A stretch of 64,000 nucleotides of DNA from Kibdelosporangium philippinense (GTDB taxonomy: Bacteria; Actinomycetota; Actinomycetes; Mycobacteriales; Pseudonocardiaceae): positions 1,530,501-1,594,500 of the forward strand of contig NZ_JAJVCN010000004.1 in NCBI RefSeq assembly GCF_021390435.2, given 5' to 3'. Positions 8,938-16,184 of this stretch are shown here, piece by piece (within the stretch, counting starts at the first letter, position 1; every line of letters starts with the position of its first letter). Under the pieces are notes generated by a model. The model had not been told where the DNA came from and did no database searches. It saw nothing but the letters and a program-made list of their open reading frames with translations. A program made the translations under genes and the position numbers.

Positions 8938-10296
8938 TCAGCGGCAGCTGACGGCCCGGTCGTTGGGCGACGAGTTGTCCAGCCTGCGTACGAAGGAATC
9001 CCGGCCGACCGAGTTTCGCTTGGCACAGGCGGTGTTCTTGTCCGGGAACGGGCCATAGTAGACAGAGTAGATCTCCGTACCGTCTATATGTGTGCGCAGC
9101 GAGCTGCACCCGGTCGTAGGGGCGTGCAGGTATTTCGCTCCGACGTTCTCGGCAAGGAACTGGCGGAGGTCGGAGGTGTAATTCGCGGGTGTCACGGCTG
9201 AACCGACGATCACGATGAAGGTGCCGTCACACGGCGGGTTGGTCGGCGCGGCCAGCTCACGGGGCGTGGGTATCGGAGTGGTCGGAGTCGGCTCGATGAT
9301 GTACGTCTTCGGCCACCACCAGATGGCGAGCCCCGCGATCACCACCACGGCAACCATTGCGGCGACGATCTTCCACTGTGGACCACGGCGTTTGGGCGGG
9401 ACTTCAACGGGTGCGTCCGCTGGCGTCTCGACCGGTACGGGCGGCGGCACCGGAGGCAACCGCTTGGTCGAGTCCGAGACCAGCGCCTTGCGTGCAGCGG
9501 CGGCCAGTTCGCCCGCGCTGGCGTACCGCTCGCCGGGATCCTTGGCCATCCCCTTGGCGACAACTCGATCAAGGCCAGTTGGCACGCCCTCGCGGCGTTC
9601 ACTCGGGCTCGGCGGGTCGTCGTTGGCGTGCGCGAAGATCACCGCGAGCGGGTTCTCGGCCGTGAACGGCTTGTCGCCGGTCAGGCACTGGAACAGCACG
9701 CAGGCCAGCGCGTAGATGTCGACCCGATGATCGACCGGGCCGGACCCGAACCGTTCCGGCGCCATGTAGCTGAGCGTGCCGAGAGCCTCGCCGGTACCCG
9801 TGATGTCGGTATTCGCGGTCAACGGCCGGGCGATGCCGAAATCCACCAGGTAGGCGAAGTCGCCCTGGAGGATCACGTTCGACGGTTTGACGTCCCGGTG
9901 GATCAGGCCTTCGCTGTGCGCGGCGTCGAGCGCGGCCGCGACCTGGCCGATGACGTCAACGGCCGTTTCCGGGCTCATCGGCCCGTTCAAGGCCAGCGTC
10001 TTGCTCAGGTTGTGGCCTTCGACCAGCCGCATGTCCAGGTACAACCGGCCGTCGATCTCGCCGTACGCGTGGATCGGGATGACGTGCGGTTCCCGTAACC
10101 GCGCGGCCGCGTGCGCTTCACGCTTGAAACGTTTGCGGAACTCGTCGTCATCGGCCGCGCGGTCGGTCAGTAGTTTGAGTGCGACAAAACGGTCATGCCG
10201 AGTGTCGTACGCGCGGTGGACCTCGCCCATACCGCCACGTGCGATCAACTCATCAACCCGGTACGGACCGAACTGCCACGCCACGTCCGGCATCAT
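8938..10296 (-). CDS. Membrane Ser/Thr protein kinase with extracytoplasmic cysteine-containing domain
   Basis: 452 residues. The N-terminal Hanks-type kinase (about 10-265) has the Gly-rich loop ARGGMGEV, the ATP-binding Lys in VALKLL, the catalytic loop HRDVKPSN, DFG, and the activation segment ending GTLSYMAPERF. A Pro-rich linker leads to one transmembrane helix (about 305-325, IVAAMVAVVVIAGLAIWWW). The roughly 115-residue outer domain carries several cysteines and an FIVIVGS...YSVYYGPF pattern resembling SPOR-like sensor domains of other actinobacterial kinases. It has no PASTA repeats, so it is not PknB. The ligand is unknown. Confidence 0.9.
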   Translation of the reverse strand: MMPDVAWQFGPYRVDELIARGGMGEVHRAYDTRHDRFVALKLLTDRAADDDEFRKRFKREAHAAARLREPHVIPIHAYGEIDGRLYLDMRLVEGHNLSKTLALNGPMSPETAVDVIGQVAAALDAAHSEGLIHRDVKPSNVILQGDFAYLVDFGIARPLTANTDITGTGEALGTLSYMAPERFGSGPVDHRVDIYALACVLFQCLTGDKPFTAENPLAVIFAHANDDPPSPSERREGVPTGLDRVVAKGMAKDPGERYASAGELAAAARKALVSDSTKRLPPVPPPVPVETPADAPVEVPPKRRGPQWKIVAAMVAVVVIAGLAIWWWPKTYIIEPTPTTPIPTPRELAAPTNPPCDGTFIVIVGSAVTPANYTSDLRQFLAENVGAKYLHAPTTGCSSLRTHIDGTEIYSVYYGPFPDKNTACAKRNSVGRDSFVRRLDNSSPNDRAVSCR

Positions 10297-10341
10297 AGCG
10301 ATGACCGGCGAAACCCCGAGGTCAACGGCACCGCGTGGCGG

Positions 10342-10914
10342 TTACCTTGTGATCACGCCGCAGGCGACACGGCCACCGGCGTCGCCGGTCGCCAGCGTCG
10401 CGGCATCCGGCCCGGTGGGGGAGTAGCGGGTAGGAATGTTGGCGAAGTTGTCGGGCAGGGAGTGGATGATGATCGCGCTGCGGTCGGCGTCGAACAGTGC
10501 CGCGGCGGTCAGTTCGTCGTTCTCGTTGACACTGCTGGCGGTGCCGTCCGCGGAGACGTACAGCGAAGGCAGATCGCCGGTGTGATGCCCATGTCCCGAC
10601 GCGTCCAGGTTCAGATGCCCTGCCGCGGTGAAGAACGGGACCACGGCGCCATTGGGATCGGTGGCCCTCGGGTCACAGATGCCCACCGAGTGCACGTGGA
10701 AAGCGTGGAAACCAACTGTCAGACCGGTAAGCCTGCCACTGATGACGATCTTGCGGCCGACGGAGTCGAAACGCACTGTGCCGAGAAGGGTTCCGGACAC
10801 ATCGCGTACGACGGCCCGGCCGATGCTGCTGCTCGCGCTGTCAGCCTCCGCGACGGCGGGTACGACAGCGGCTAGAACCGTGAGGGCAGCAAGAAATCCT
10901 GACGTGCTGCGCAT
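10342..10914 (-). CDS. Secreted Cu/Zn superoxide dismutase-like protein
   Basis: About 190 residues from ATG 10914, chosen because AGGAGG lies just upstream; a longer frame to 10953 has no such site. A signal peptide (about LAALTVLAAVVPAVAEA) targets export. Metal-ligand motifs match SodC: HAFHVHSVG (two Cu ligands), AGHLN (bridging His), GHGHHTGDLP (Zn region), IIIHSLPDN (fourth Cu His) and the Arg-containing RVACGVI. Two cysteines (ICDPR and VACG) can form the usual disulphide. It would dismutate extracytoplasmic superoxide. Confidence 0.85.
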   Translation of the reverse strand: MRSTSGFLAALTVLAAVVPAVAEADSASSSIGRAVVRDVSGTLLGTVRFDSVGRKIVISGRLTGLTVGFHAFHVHSVGICDPRATDPNGAVVPFFTAAGHLNLDASGHGHHTGDLPSLYVSADGTASSVNENDELTAAALFDADRSAIIIHSLPDNFANIPTRYSPTGPDAATLATGDAGGRVACGVITR

Positions 10915-11036
10915 GGTGCCTCCTGGTATGACCGAACAGTCAAGTCGTACCAAGTCTTTCCGGCACCGGGCAGAGCAAATCAGCCTCAGTCCTCCCTGAG
11001 ACTACTTGGGGATCGCGGTGTCCACTGTGGCAAGTC

Positions 11037-11813
11037 TTAAGGGCTGTTTGCCTTTATCCGGGCCTGAATGCCGTCGAGAATGGTGTCGAGGCCGAACGTG
11101 AGCGCGTGTTCCGGGCTGTAGGCCGAGTTGAACTGCGCGCCGACCGCGCTACCGACCCGACCGGCCGTGGGGAGGTCTTCGTCGACCATGACCTGGGAAA
11201 GGACCGGGCCGACGACACCCCACCACTCGGCATCGGTCATCCCGGACTCGGCTTGGGCGCGCGTGGTGCTCCTGCGGGCCCGGGCAGCACTGTCGACATG
11301 CCCAAGGACCAGGGTCAACGCGGCATCCATTTCCACATCGGACAGTCCGATGCCATCGAGTGGTCGCAGTTCGGTTTCGTACTTCCGGCTGATGTTCGGC
11401 CCCAGATTGGGCCTGGTGGAGACGAGATCAAGCAGCCACGGGTGTCGCTGGTAGATGGCCCAGTTCTGGGCCGCGACGAACTTCATCGCCGCACGCCAGT
11501 CGCCCGCGTTGGTCGCGGCGTCGACATCGTCATAAAGCTCGCCGTAAACCGAGTCGACCATGAGCGCGGTGAGTTCATCCTTGCCGGGCACGTAGGCGTA
11601 GAGCGACATCGCGCCCGCGCCCAGGTGACTGGCCACTTTGCGCATGGAGACAGCGTCGAGCCCGTCGGCATCGGCGATCTCGATTCCGGCACGGACGATC
11701 GCCGTCACTGACAGCCCGGAGCGGCCAGGGTTCGGGTGATGACCCCACAGCAGGTAGATGCTGCGCGCCAGGTCAGGGGCTGGGGAACGTCGCACCACTG
11801 CTGTCGTCTCCAT
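11037..11813 (-). CDS. TetR/AcrR-family regulator
   Basis: 258 residues. The N-terminal TetR helix-turn-helix is ADGLDAVSMRKVASHLGAGA followed by MSLYAYVPGKDEL, the characteristic DNA-reading helix. The rest is the larger TetR C-terminal ligand-binding domain seen in TetR-proper-like repressors. It diverges from the VOC-family gene, and the 74-base intergenic space contains a cluster of CCGTAC palindromes, so autorepression plus control of the VOC gene is likely. Confidence 0.9.
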   Translation of the reverse strand: METTAVVRRSPAPDLARSIYLLWGHHPNPGRSGLSVTAIVRAGIEIADADGLDAVSMRKVASHLGAGAMSLYAYVPGKDELTALMVDSVYGELYDDVDAATNAGDWRAAMKFVAAQNWAIYQRHPWLLDLVSTRPNLGPNISRKYETELRPLDGIGLSDVEMDAALTLVLGHVDSAARARRSTTRAQAESGMTDAEWWGVVGPVLSQVMVDEDLPTAGRVGSAVGAQFNSAYSPEHALTFGLDTILDGIQARIKANSP

Positions 11814-11834
11814 TCACCTTGCAACTTTCGTACA

Positions 11835-11875
11835 CCGTACCGTACAGTTTTCGCCGTACGGCGTACCGTACGGTA
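11835..11875. promoter_or_regulatory. Operator array between TetR and VOC genes
   Basis: CCGTAC occurs four times in 37 bases (11835, 11840, 11854, 11866). Two of these lie in perfect 12-bp palindromes: CGCCGTACGGCG (11852-11863) and TACCGTACGGTA (11864-11875). GTAC-centred palindromes are typical TetR operators, and the site lies between divergent starts. Confidence 0.7.
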
Positions 11876-11887
11876 GATGGAGGGTGG

Positions 11888-12589
11888 ATGGCCAACGAGA
11901 TGACCGTGCCGCTGCTGCCGTGCCGGTCGATCGACGAGATAGGTGCGTTCTACGAGATGCTCGGGTTCACGCGGATCTACTACCAGATCCGGCCGAACCC
12001 GTACATATCGGTGAAACGCGAGGATTTCCAGCTGGGTTTCTTCGGCATGCCGGATTTCAAACCCGAGGACTCGTACGGCACGTGCCTGGTGATCGTGCCC
12101 GACACCGGCTCGCTGTTCGAGGCGTTCGCCGAAGGAATGCGTGCGCGGCACGGGAAGCTGCTGGTTTCCGGGATTCCACGGATGACCCGGCCACGGAAAC
12201 GTAAGAACGCGGACAATCACTCGGGATTCACCGTGATCGACCCCGGCGGGAACTGGATCAGGATCATGGCGTCGAAGGCCTCAGCCGAGCAGCCGGAGTT
12301 GACTAAGCTCGCCAAATCATTGCGCAGCGCCGTGGTGATGGGCGACTCGCACGGGAATGACTCGCAGGCCGTGCGGATCCTGGATGCCGCACTTCGCCGC
12401 GACGAGGAGGCCGCATCGCCCGTCGATCTGGTCGAGGCCTTGGCGTATCGCGCCGAACTCGCCGCCCGACTGGACGATTCGGCGGGCGTCCGTGAATTTG
12501 TGGCGCAGGCATTGGAAGTTCCACTCACCGATGCCGAGCGCGCCACACTCGCCACAACGCTTGCTGGCCTTCAGGACCTCTCGTCGTAG
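11888..12589 (+). CDS. VOC-family (glyoxalase/bleomycin-resistance-like) protein with helical C-terminal extension
   Basis: 233 residues from ATG 11888 (MANEMTVPLLPC), preceded by GGAGGGTGG. Residues 1-120 form a VOC fold: VPLLPCRSIDEIGAFYEMLG at the start and VIDPGGNWIRIM as the final strand. The remaining 110 residues are alpha-helical (LDAALRRDEEA, ALAYRAELAARLDD) and not part of the usual 120-residue VOC unit. With the divergent TetR gene and operator array it looks like an inducible detoxification or antibiotic-sequestration protein. The substrate is unknown. Confidence 0.8.
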   Translation: MANEMTVPLLPCRSIDEIGAFYEMLGFTRIYYQIRPNPYISVKREDFQLGFFGMPDFKPEDSYGTCLVIVPDTGSLFEAFAEGMRARHGKLLVSGIPRMTRPRKRKNADNHSGFTVIDPGGNWIRIMASKASAEQPELTKLAKSLRSAVVMGDSHGNDSQAVRILDAALRRDEEAASPVDLVEALAYRAELAARLDDSAGVREFVAQALEVPLTDAERATLATTLAGLQDLSS

Positions 12590-13077
12590 TGTGTCCACAT
12601 GGAACAGTCGTGCCAGACGTCGTCCTCGGGATTCTCGGTCAGCCAGGAACGACAATGCTGTGGCTCGACGGACTCCCATTGGTAACCCGCCCGCTCGGCA
12701 AGCCTGCTCGAAGCCACATTGTCCGGGTTGATCTCCAGCCACAGCCGGGTAAATCCGCCCTGGTCGTGCGCCCACTCGGTCACCTTCGTCAGCCCGCGCA
12801 AGCCCAAACCCTTGCGGCGCTGCTCAGGGCGCACCCAATACGCGATCTCGGCGCTCCCCGGTCCGTCCGGCATGACACCCACAGCGGCGAGAAGGCGCCC
12901 GGACTGCGTCAACCCGAAGTTGTAGCCATTCCATGCGACCAGAGCTGCTCTCGCTTGGTCCAATGTGTACGGTCCGCGGCGCGCGCCCCACAGCGCGCGC
13001 CCGCTTTCCTGTGCCGTGGCTTCCACTATCAGCGGGGCGTCCTGCTCGCCGAGTAACCGGAGGTCCACCCGTGTCAT
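12571..13077 (-). CDS. GNAT-family N-acetyltransferase (RimJ/RimL-like)
   Basis: 168 residues from ATG 13077 (MTRVDLRLL); longer in-frame starts exist but the extra sequence is not GNAT-like. The acetyl-CoA loop is VRPEQRRKGLGLRGLTKV, with INPDNVASSRLAERAGYQ near the end, as in RimJ/RimL-type enzymes that acetylate protein N-termini or small molecules. The 3' end overlaps the convergent VOC gene by 19 bases. Confidence 0.85.
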   Translation of the reverse strand: MTRVDLRLLGEQDAPLIVEATAQESGRALWGARRGPYTLDQARAALVAWNGYNFGLTQSGRLLAAVGVMPDGPGSAEIAYWVRPEQRRKGLGLRGLTKVTEWAHDQGGFTRLWLEINPDNVASSRLAERAGYQWESVEPQHCRSWLTENPEDDVWHDCSMWTHYDERS

Positions 13078-13110
13078 GGTACTGAACCCCATCGAGGCGC
13101 AGTTCGGTCC

Positions 13111-13290
13111 GTCGCGCAGTTCACCCTGGCCGACTCCGACTACCCCAACCACCCAGCACTGGCGCGGGAGATGCACACGTATCTGCGCTGGCGCAACGCG
13201 AACAACCGCCGTCCCGACGTGGTGGCCGCACAACGCCGAGAACGCACCCAGGTTCGTAGTGAACGGCATCGCAGGTGGGGTCCACTAACA
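13111..13290 (+). pseudogene. Transposase C-terminal remnant (IS630-like)
   Basis: One frame reads VAQFTLADSDYPNHPALARE and continues through HTYLRWRNANNRRPD and an Arg-rich tail ending near RHRRWG. The Y-x-x-W/R-R-N-x-x pattern near the C-terminus is found in IS630-type DDE transposases. No start, DDE core or left end is visible, so this is a truncated relic. Its tail runs into the 17-bp inverted repeat at 13285. The family call is tentative. Confidence 0.45.
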
Positions 13291-13301
13291 AAGCACTACT
13301 A
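13285..13301. repeat. Left copy of a 17-bp inverted repeat
   Basis: CTAACAAAGCACTACTA is the exact reverse complement of 18558-18574. The pair brackets the split-dikinase/LuxR segment. Confidence 0.8.
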
Positions 13302-13447
13302 TTACGTTGGTGGACTGTGCCTGGACATGATGAGCGAGACCTTGCCTGCGACGAGCCGCAATTCGACGTTCCCGGCAATGGCGGGTATGTGCCACTGTCA
13401 TTTTTCGCCTCGGTCTGCCGGGAGGACAAAGGAGTGCCCATGAGTAA

Positions 13448-13485
13448 GGTCTGGGTCTGTGGCGATGGTCTGGGTCTGTGACGAT
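13448..13485 (+). repeat. 19-bp tandem duplication at the start of the dikinase-like gene
   Basis: Bases 13448-13466 and 13467-13485 are 18/19 identical (GGTCTGGGTCTGTG G/A CGAT). The duplication puts the ATG at 13440, which has a GGAG site upstream, out of frame with the rest of the gene. Deleting one copy restores MSKVWVCDDEPSERF. Confidence 0.85.
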
Positions 13486-15186
13486 GAACCCAGCGAGCGA
13501 TTTCCGATATACACCCGGGGCAATGTGTCCGAGGTGTTCGTTGAGGTGGTCTCACCGCTGACGTGGAGCGGCTACGCGTCACGCTCCGTAGAGCTGGGCT
13601 GGCGGGACGCCTTGTGCCGGATGGGTGTGTTCACCCCGGACGAGTTCAAGCCGGTGGGCGAGTGCGAGGTGGTCGGCTGCTTTGGCGGTTATGTCTACCT
13701 CAACGTCTCCCTCTCCCGTGTGCTCGGGGTCCGGATGCCGGGGATGTCGATCGAAGCGATAGACCGGTCGTTCTTCGGCGACTACCCGAACGTCCCGCCG
13801 TACCGGCCGGACCCGCGCGACGAGAACCCGGAGCGTGCCCGCGCGGCGGGCGAATGGCTGAGGTCGCTGTTCACCACGACCGAACTGCCGGAGCTCGCGG
13901 AGGACGAGGCCCGGCTCGACCAGCTGGTGAACAGCCGGCCGGACCTGTCGCTGCTGTCCAACGCCGAGTTGCTGGCACGTTTCCGCGAGCTGCGAGCGGA
14001 CCACCGCTACTTCTTCGCCAAGCACATTTATATGACCTACTGCTCGAATGTGGTCGCGGCGGTTGTCGCGCAGATCACGGCCGCCGCGCAGGCGCCGGAA
14101 ATGGCCGCCAAAGTGACGACTGCACTCGATATCCCGTCGGCGCGGCAGTCATTCGAAATGTGGGACCTGTCGCGTGTGGTGGCCCGCTCCGCAGTGCTCA
14201 TGCGGGAATTCGACGCCGGCGTCGACGGGCTGCTGGAACGCCTGCTGGACTCCCCTGAGGGGGACGCGAAGCAATTCCTTGCCCGGTGGGCGGAGTTCAT
14301 CGATCGGTGGGGATTTCTCGGGGCCAGCATCTGGGAGTTTCGTTCGGCTACCTACGCGTCCGATCCCCGGGTCCCGTTGCGTATGCTCGACCGCGCCCGG
14401 CAGGCTCCCGACACGGCCGCACCACGCGAGCGATCCACAGTGTTGTGCGCCAAGCGGGACAAGGCGATCAGGGAGATCGCGGCACGGCTGTCAGGTGACG
14501 CCGAAGCCCGAGGCCGGTTCCTCGGTGCCGCCCAAGCCGCCGAGGTGTTCCTGCCCGCCCGCGAGCAGACCAAGCTGAACTGCACGCGGATGACCGAAGA
14601 GATCCGGGCCAGTCTGCGGGAGCTTGGTGGCCGGTTCGTCAACCGGGGCGTGCTGGTGGCCTGGGAGCAGCTGTTGTTGCTGCTAGACGACGAGGTGGAT
14701 GGTTTCCTTGACGACCCTGGCCGCTACGGCGAGAAGATCGCGGACCGTCAGGCCGGCCTGGAGTTGCTGAAGTCGAAGTGGCCGCCGTTCGTGTTCGAGG
14801 GCGAGCCACCGCCGCTGGCGGCGTTCGAAGATCACGTGAAGGAGCCGAGGCCTGCTGTCACCAGCGGGGAACAGTTGATCGGCGTGCCCGTTTCGCAGGG
14901 TGTCCACACTGGGCCGGCCCGCGTCATCGCGTCGCTGGACGACGACAGCGACCTCGAGCCGGGTGAGGTCATCGTCGCCGTCACCACCGACTCGTCATGG
15001 GGCCCGCTGTTCCTGGCTGCCGGCGCGGTGGTCTGCCAGACCGGAGCCGTGATCTCGCACGCCGCCATCGTTGCCCGCGAGCTCGGCATCCCCGCTGTGG
15101 TATCGGTTCCCGACTGCGCCGAACGGATCAAGAACGGCACTGTGGTGACTGTGGATGGCTCGACGGGTCGCGTGACGGTTGCGTGA
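13459..15186 (+). CDS. PEP-utilising-enzyme-like protein: central domain plus phosphohistidine swivelling domain
   Basis: 575 residues. The C-terminal 90 residues are the PEP-synthase/PPDK/rifampin-phosphotransferase swivelling domain: GVPVSQGVHTGPARVI, then GAVISHAAIVARELGIPAVV with the phosphorylatable His. Residues 1-470 (RFPIYTRGNVSEVFVEVVSP, LTWSGYA) resemble the central substrate domain of rifampin-phosphotransferase-like enzymes. There is no ATP-grasp domain; that function is on the next gene, which overlaps by 4 bases. The original start was probably ATG 13440 (RBS GGAG), now out of frame through a 19-bp duplication. Remaining in-frame starts, GTG 13459 and ATG 13465, lack a convincing RBS, so expression may be impaired. 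Confidence 0.75.
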   Translation: MAMVWVCDDEPSERFPIYTRGNVSEVFVEVVSPLTWSGYASRSVELGWRDALCRMGVFTPDEFKPVGECEVVGCFGGYVYLNVSLSRVLGVRMPGMSIEAIDRSFFGDYPNVPPYRPDPRDENPERARAAGEWLRSLFTTTELPELAEDEARLDQLVNSRPDLSLLSNAELLARFRELRADHRYFFAKHIYMTYCSNVVAAVVAQITAAAQAPEMAAKVTTALDIPSARQSFEMWDLSRVVARSAVLMREFDAGVDGLLERLLDSPEGDAKQFLARWAEFIDRWGFLGASIWEFRSATYASDPRVPLRMLDRARQAPDTAAPRERSTVLCAKRDKAIREIAARLSGDAEARGRFLGAAQAAEVFLPAREQTKLNCTRMTEEIRASLRELGGRFVNRGVLVAWEQLLLLLDDEVDGFLDDPGRYGEKIADRQAGLELLKSKWPPFVFEGEPPPLAAFEDHVKEPRPAVTSGEQLIGVPVSQGVHTGPARVIASLDDDSDLEPGEVIVAVTTDSSWGPLFLAAGAVVCQTGAVISHAAIVARELGIPAVVSVPDCAERIKNGTVVTVDGSTGRVTVA

Positions 15187-16157
15187 CGAGGACAACCATG
15201 CTGGATCCCGGTAGGAGGCTCGTCGTTTCTCTCGACGGAACTACCGACCTGTCGCGCGCGGACATCGGTGACAAGGCCTGGAACACCAACCGCATGCGGG
15301 CACTCGGCCTCCCCGTACCGCCCGCGGTCGTGGCCGCCACTGCCTATTGCCGGTCGTACCACGCCGCCGGAGGCCGGTTGCCGGACCCGCAGTGGCAGGG
15401 GATTGTCGACCAGATGTGGTTTCTCGAAGCGGAAACAGGCCGTAGTTTCGGTTCGCCGTTGAAACCTCCGCTGATGGCCGTGCGCTCCGGTGCCGCTCGG
15501 AGTATGCCCGGAATGCTGGACACGGTCCTCGACGTGGGGATCGACTCCGCCATTGAAGCCGCTCTCGCCGCCGAGACCCGAGACCCGGCTTTCCCGGCCG
15601 ATACCCATCGCCGGTTCACCGAGGCGTACCGCCACATTGTCCTCGGGATGACCGATGCCGAGGTGCCGTCGGATCCGTGGCAGCAGTTGCGTGGGGCGGT
15701 GGAGGCAGTCCTCGCGTCCTGGAATTCACCTCGCGCCCGGGCTTACCGGCGACACCGTGGCGTCCCTGACGGTGGTGGCACTGCGGTCATCGTGCAGGCC
15801 ATGGTGTTCGGCAACCTCGATGACCCGTCCGGCACCGGGGTGCTGTTCACCCGGAACCCGATGACCGGCGAGGGACCGTCCTTCGGCGAGTGGATCGCCC
15901 GTGGGCAGGGCGACGACGTCGTGTCCGGCCGCGCTGACCCGCAGCCCCTGGTTGCCTTGCGCGAGCGACTGCCCGACGTGCACACCCAGCTCATGGACAT
16001 GGCCGTCCGGCTGGAACGCGATCGTGGCGACCACACCTTCATCGCGGGCAGCAGCAAGGACAGCTTTCACACGTTGTGGTTCGAACTGCATGAGGATCTG
16101 CTCAGCATCACCGGCGGCGGCCGCGAATGCGAAGTGGCGGCGGGCCGCGCGCTCTAA
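15183..16157 (+). CDS. PPDK-type ATP-grasp (PEP/pyruvate-binding) domain protein
   Basis: 324 residues. GTG 15183 overlaps the upstream stop (GTGA); ATG 15198 is an alternative. It matches only the N-terminal nucleotide-binding half of pyruvate phosphate dikinase: GDKAWNTNRMRALGLPVPP, AVRSGAARSMPGMLDTVLD, AVIVQAMVFGNLDDPSGTG, VLFTRNPMTGEGPSFGEW and GQGDDVVSG. Full PPDK is about 880 residues and continues into His and TIM-barrel domains. Here the chain ends after about 325 residues without the usual IEFT...LQTR segment. The His domain is supplied by the gene just upstream, so the two probably form a split ATP-dependent dikinase. The substrate is unknown. Confidence 0.8.
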   Translation: MTRTTMLDPGRRLVVSLDGTTDLSRADIGDKAWNTNRMRALGLPVPPAVVAATAYCRSYHAAGGRLPDPQWQGIVDQMWFLEAETGRSFGSPLKPPLMAVRSGAARSMPGMLDTVLDVGIDSAIEAALAAETRDPAFPADTHRRFTEAYRHIVLGMTDAEVPSDPWQQLRGAVEAVLASWNSPRARAYRRHRGVPDGGGTAVIVQAMVFGNLDDPSGTGVLFTRNPMTGEGPSFGEWIARGQGDDVVSGRADPQPLVALRERLPDVHTQLMDMAVRLERDRGDHTFIAGSSKDSFHTLWFELHEDLLSITGGGRECEVAAGRAL

Positions 16158-16184
16158 TCCGGACAAGGCGGTCTTTTCGACACG

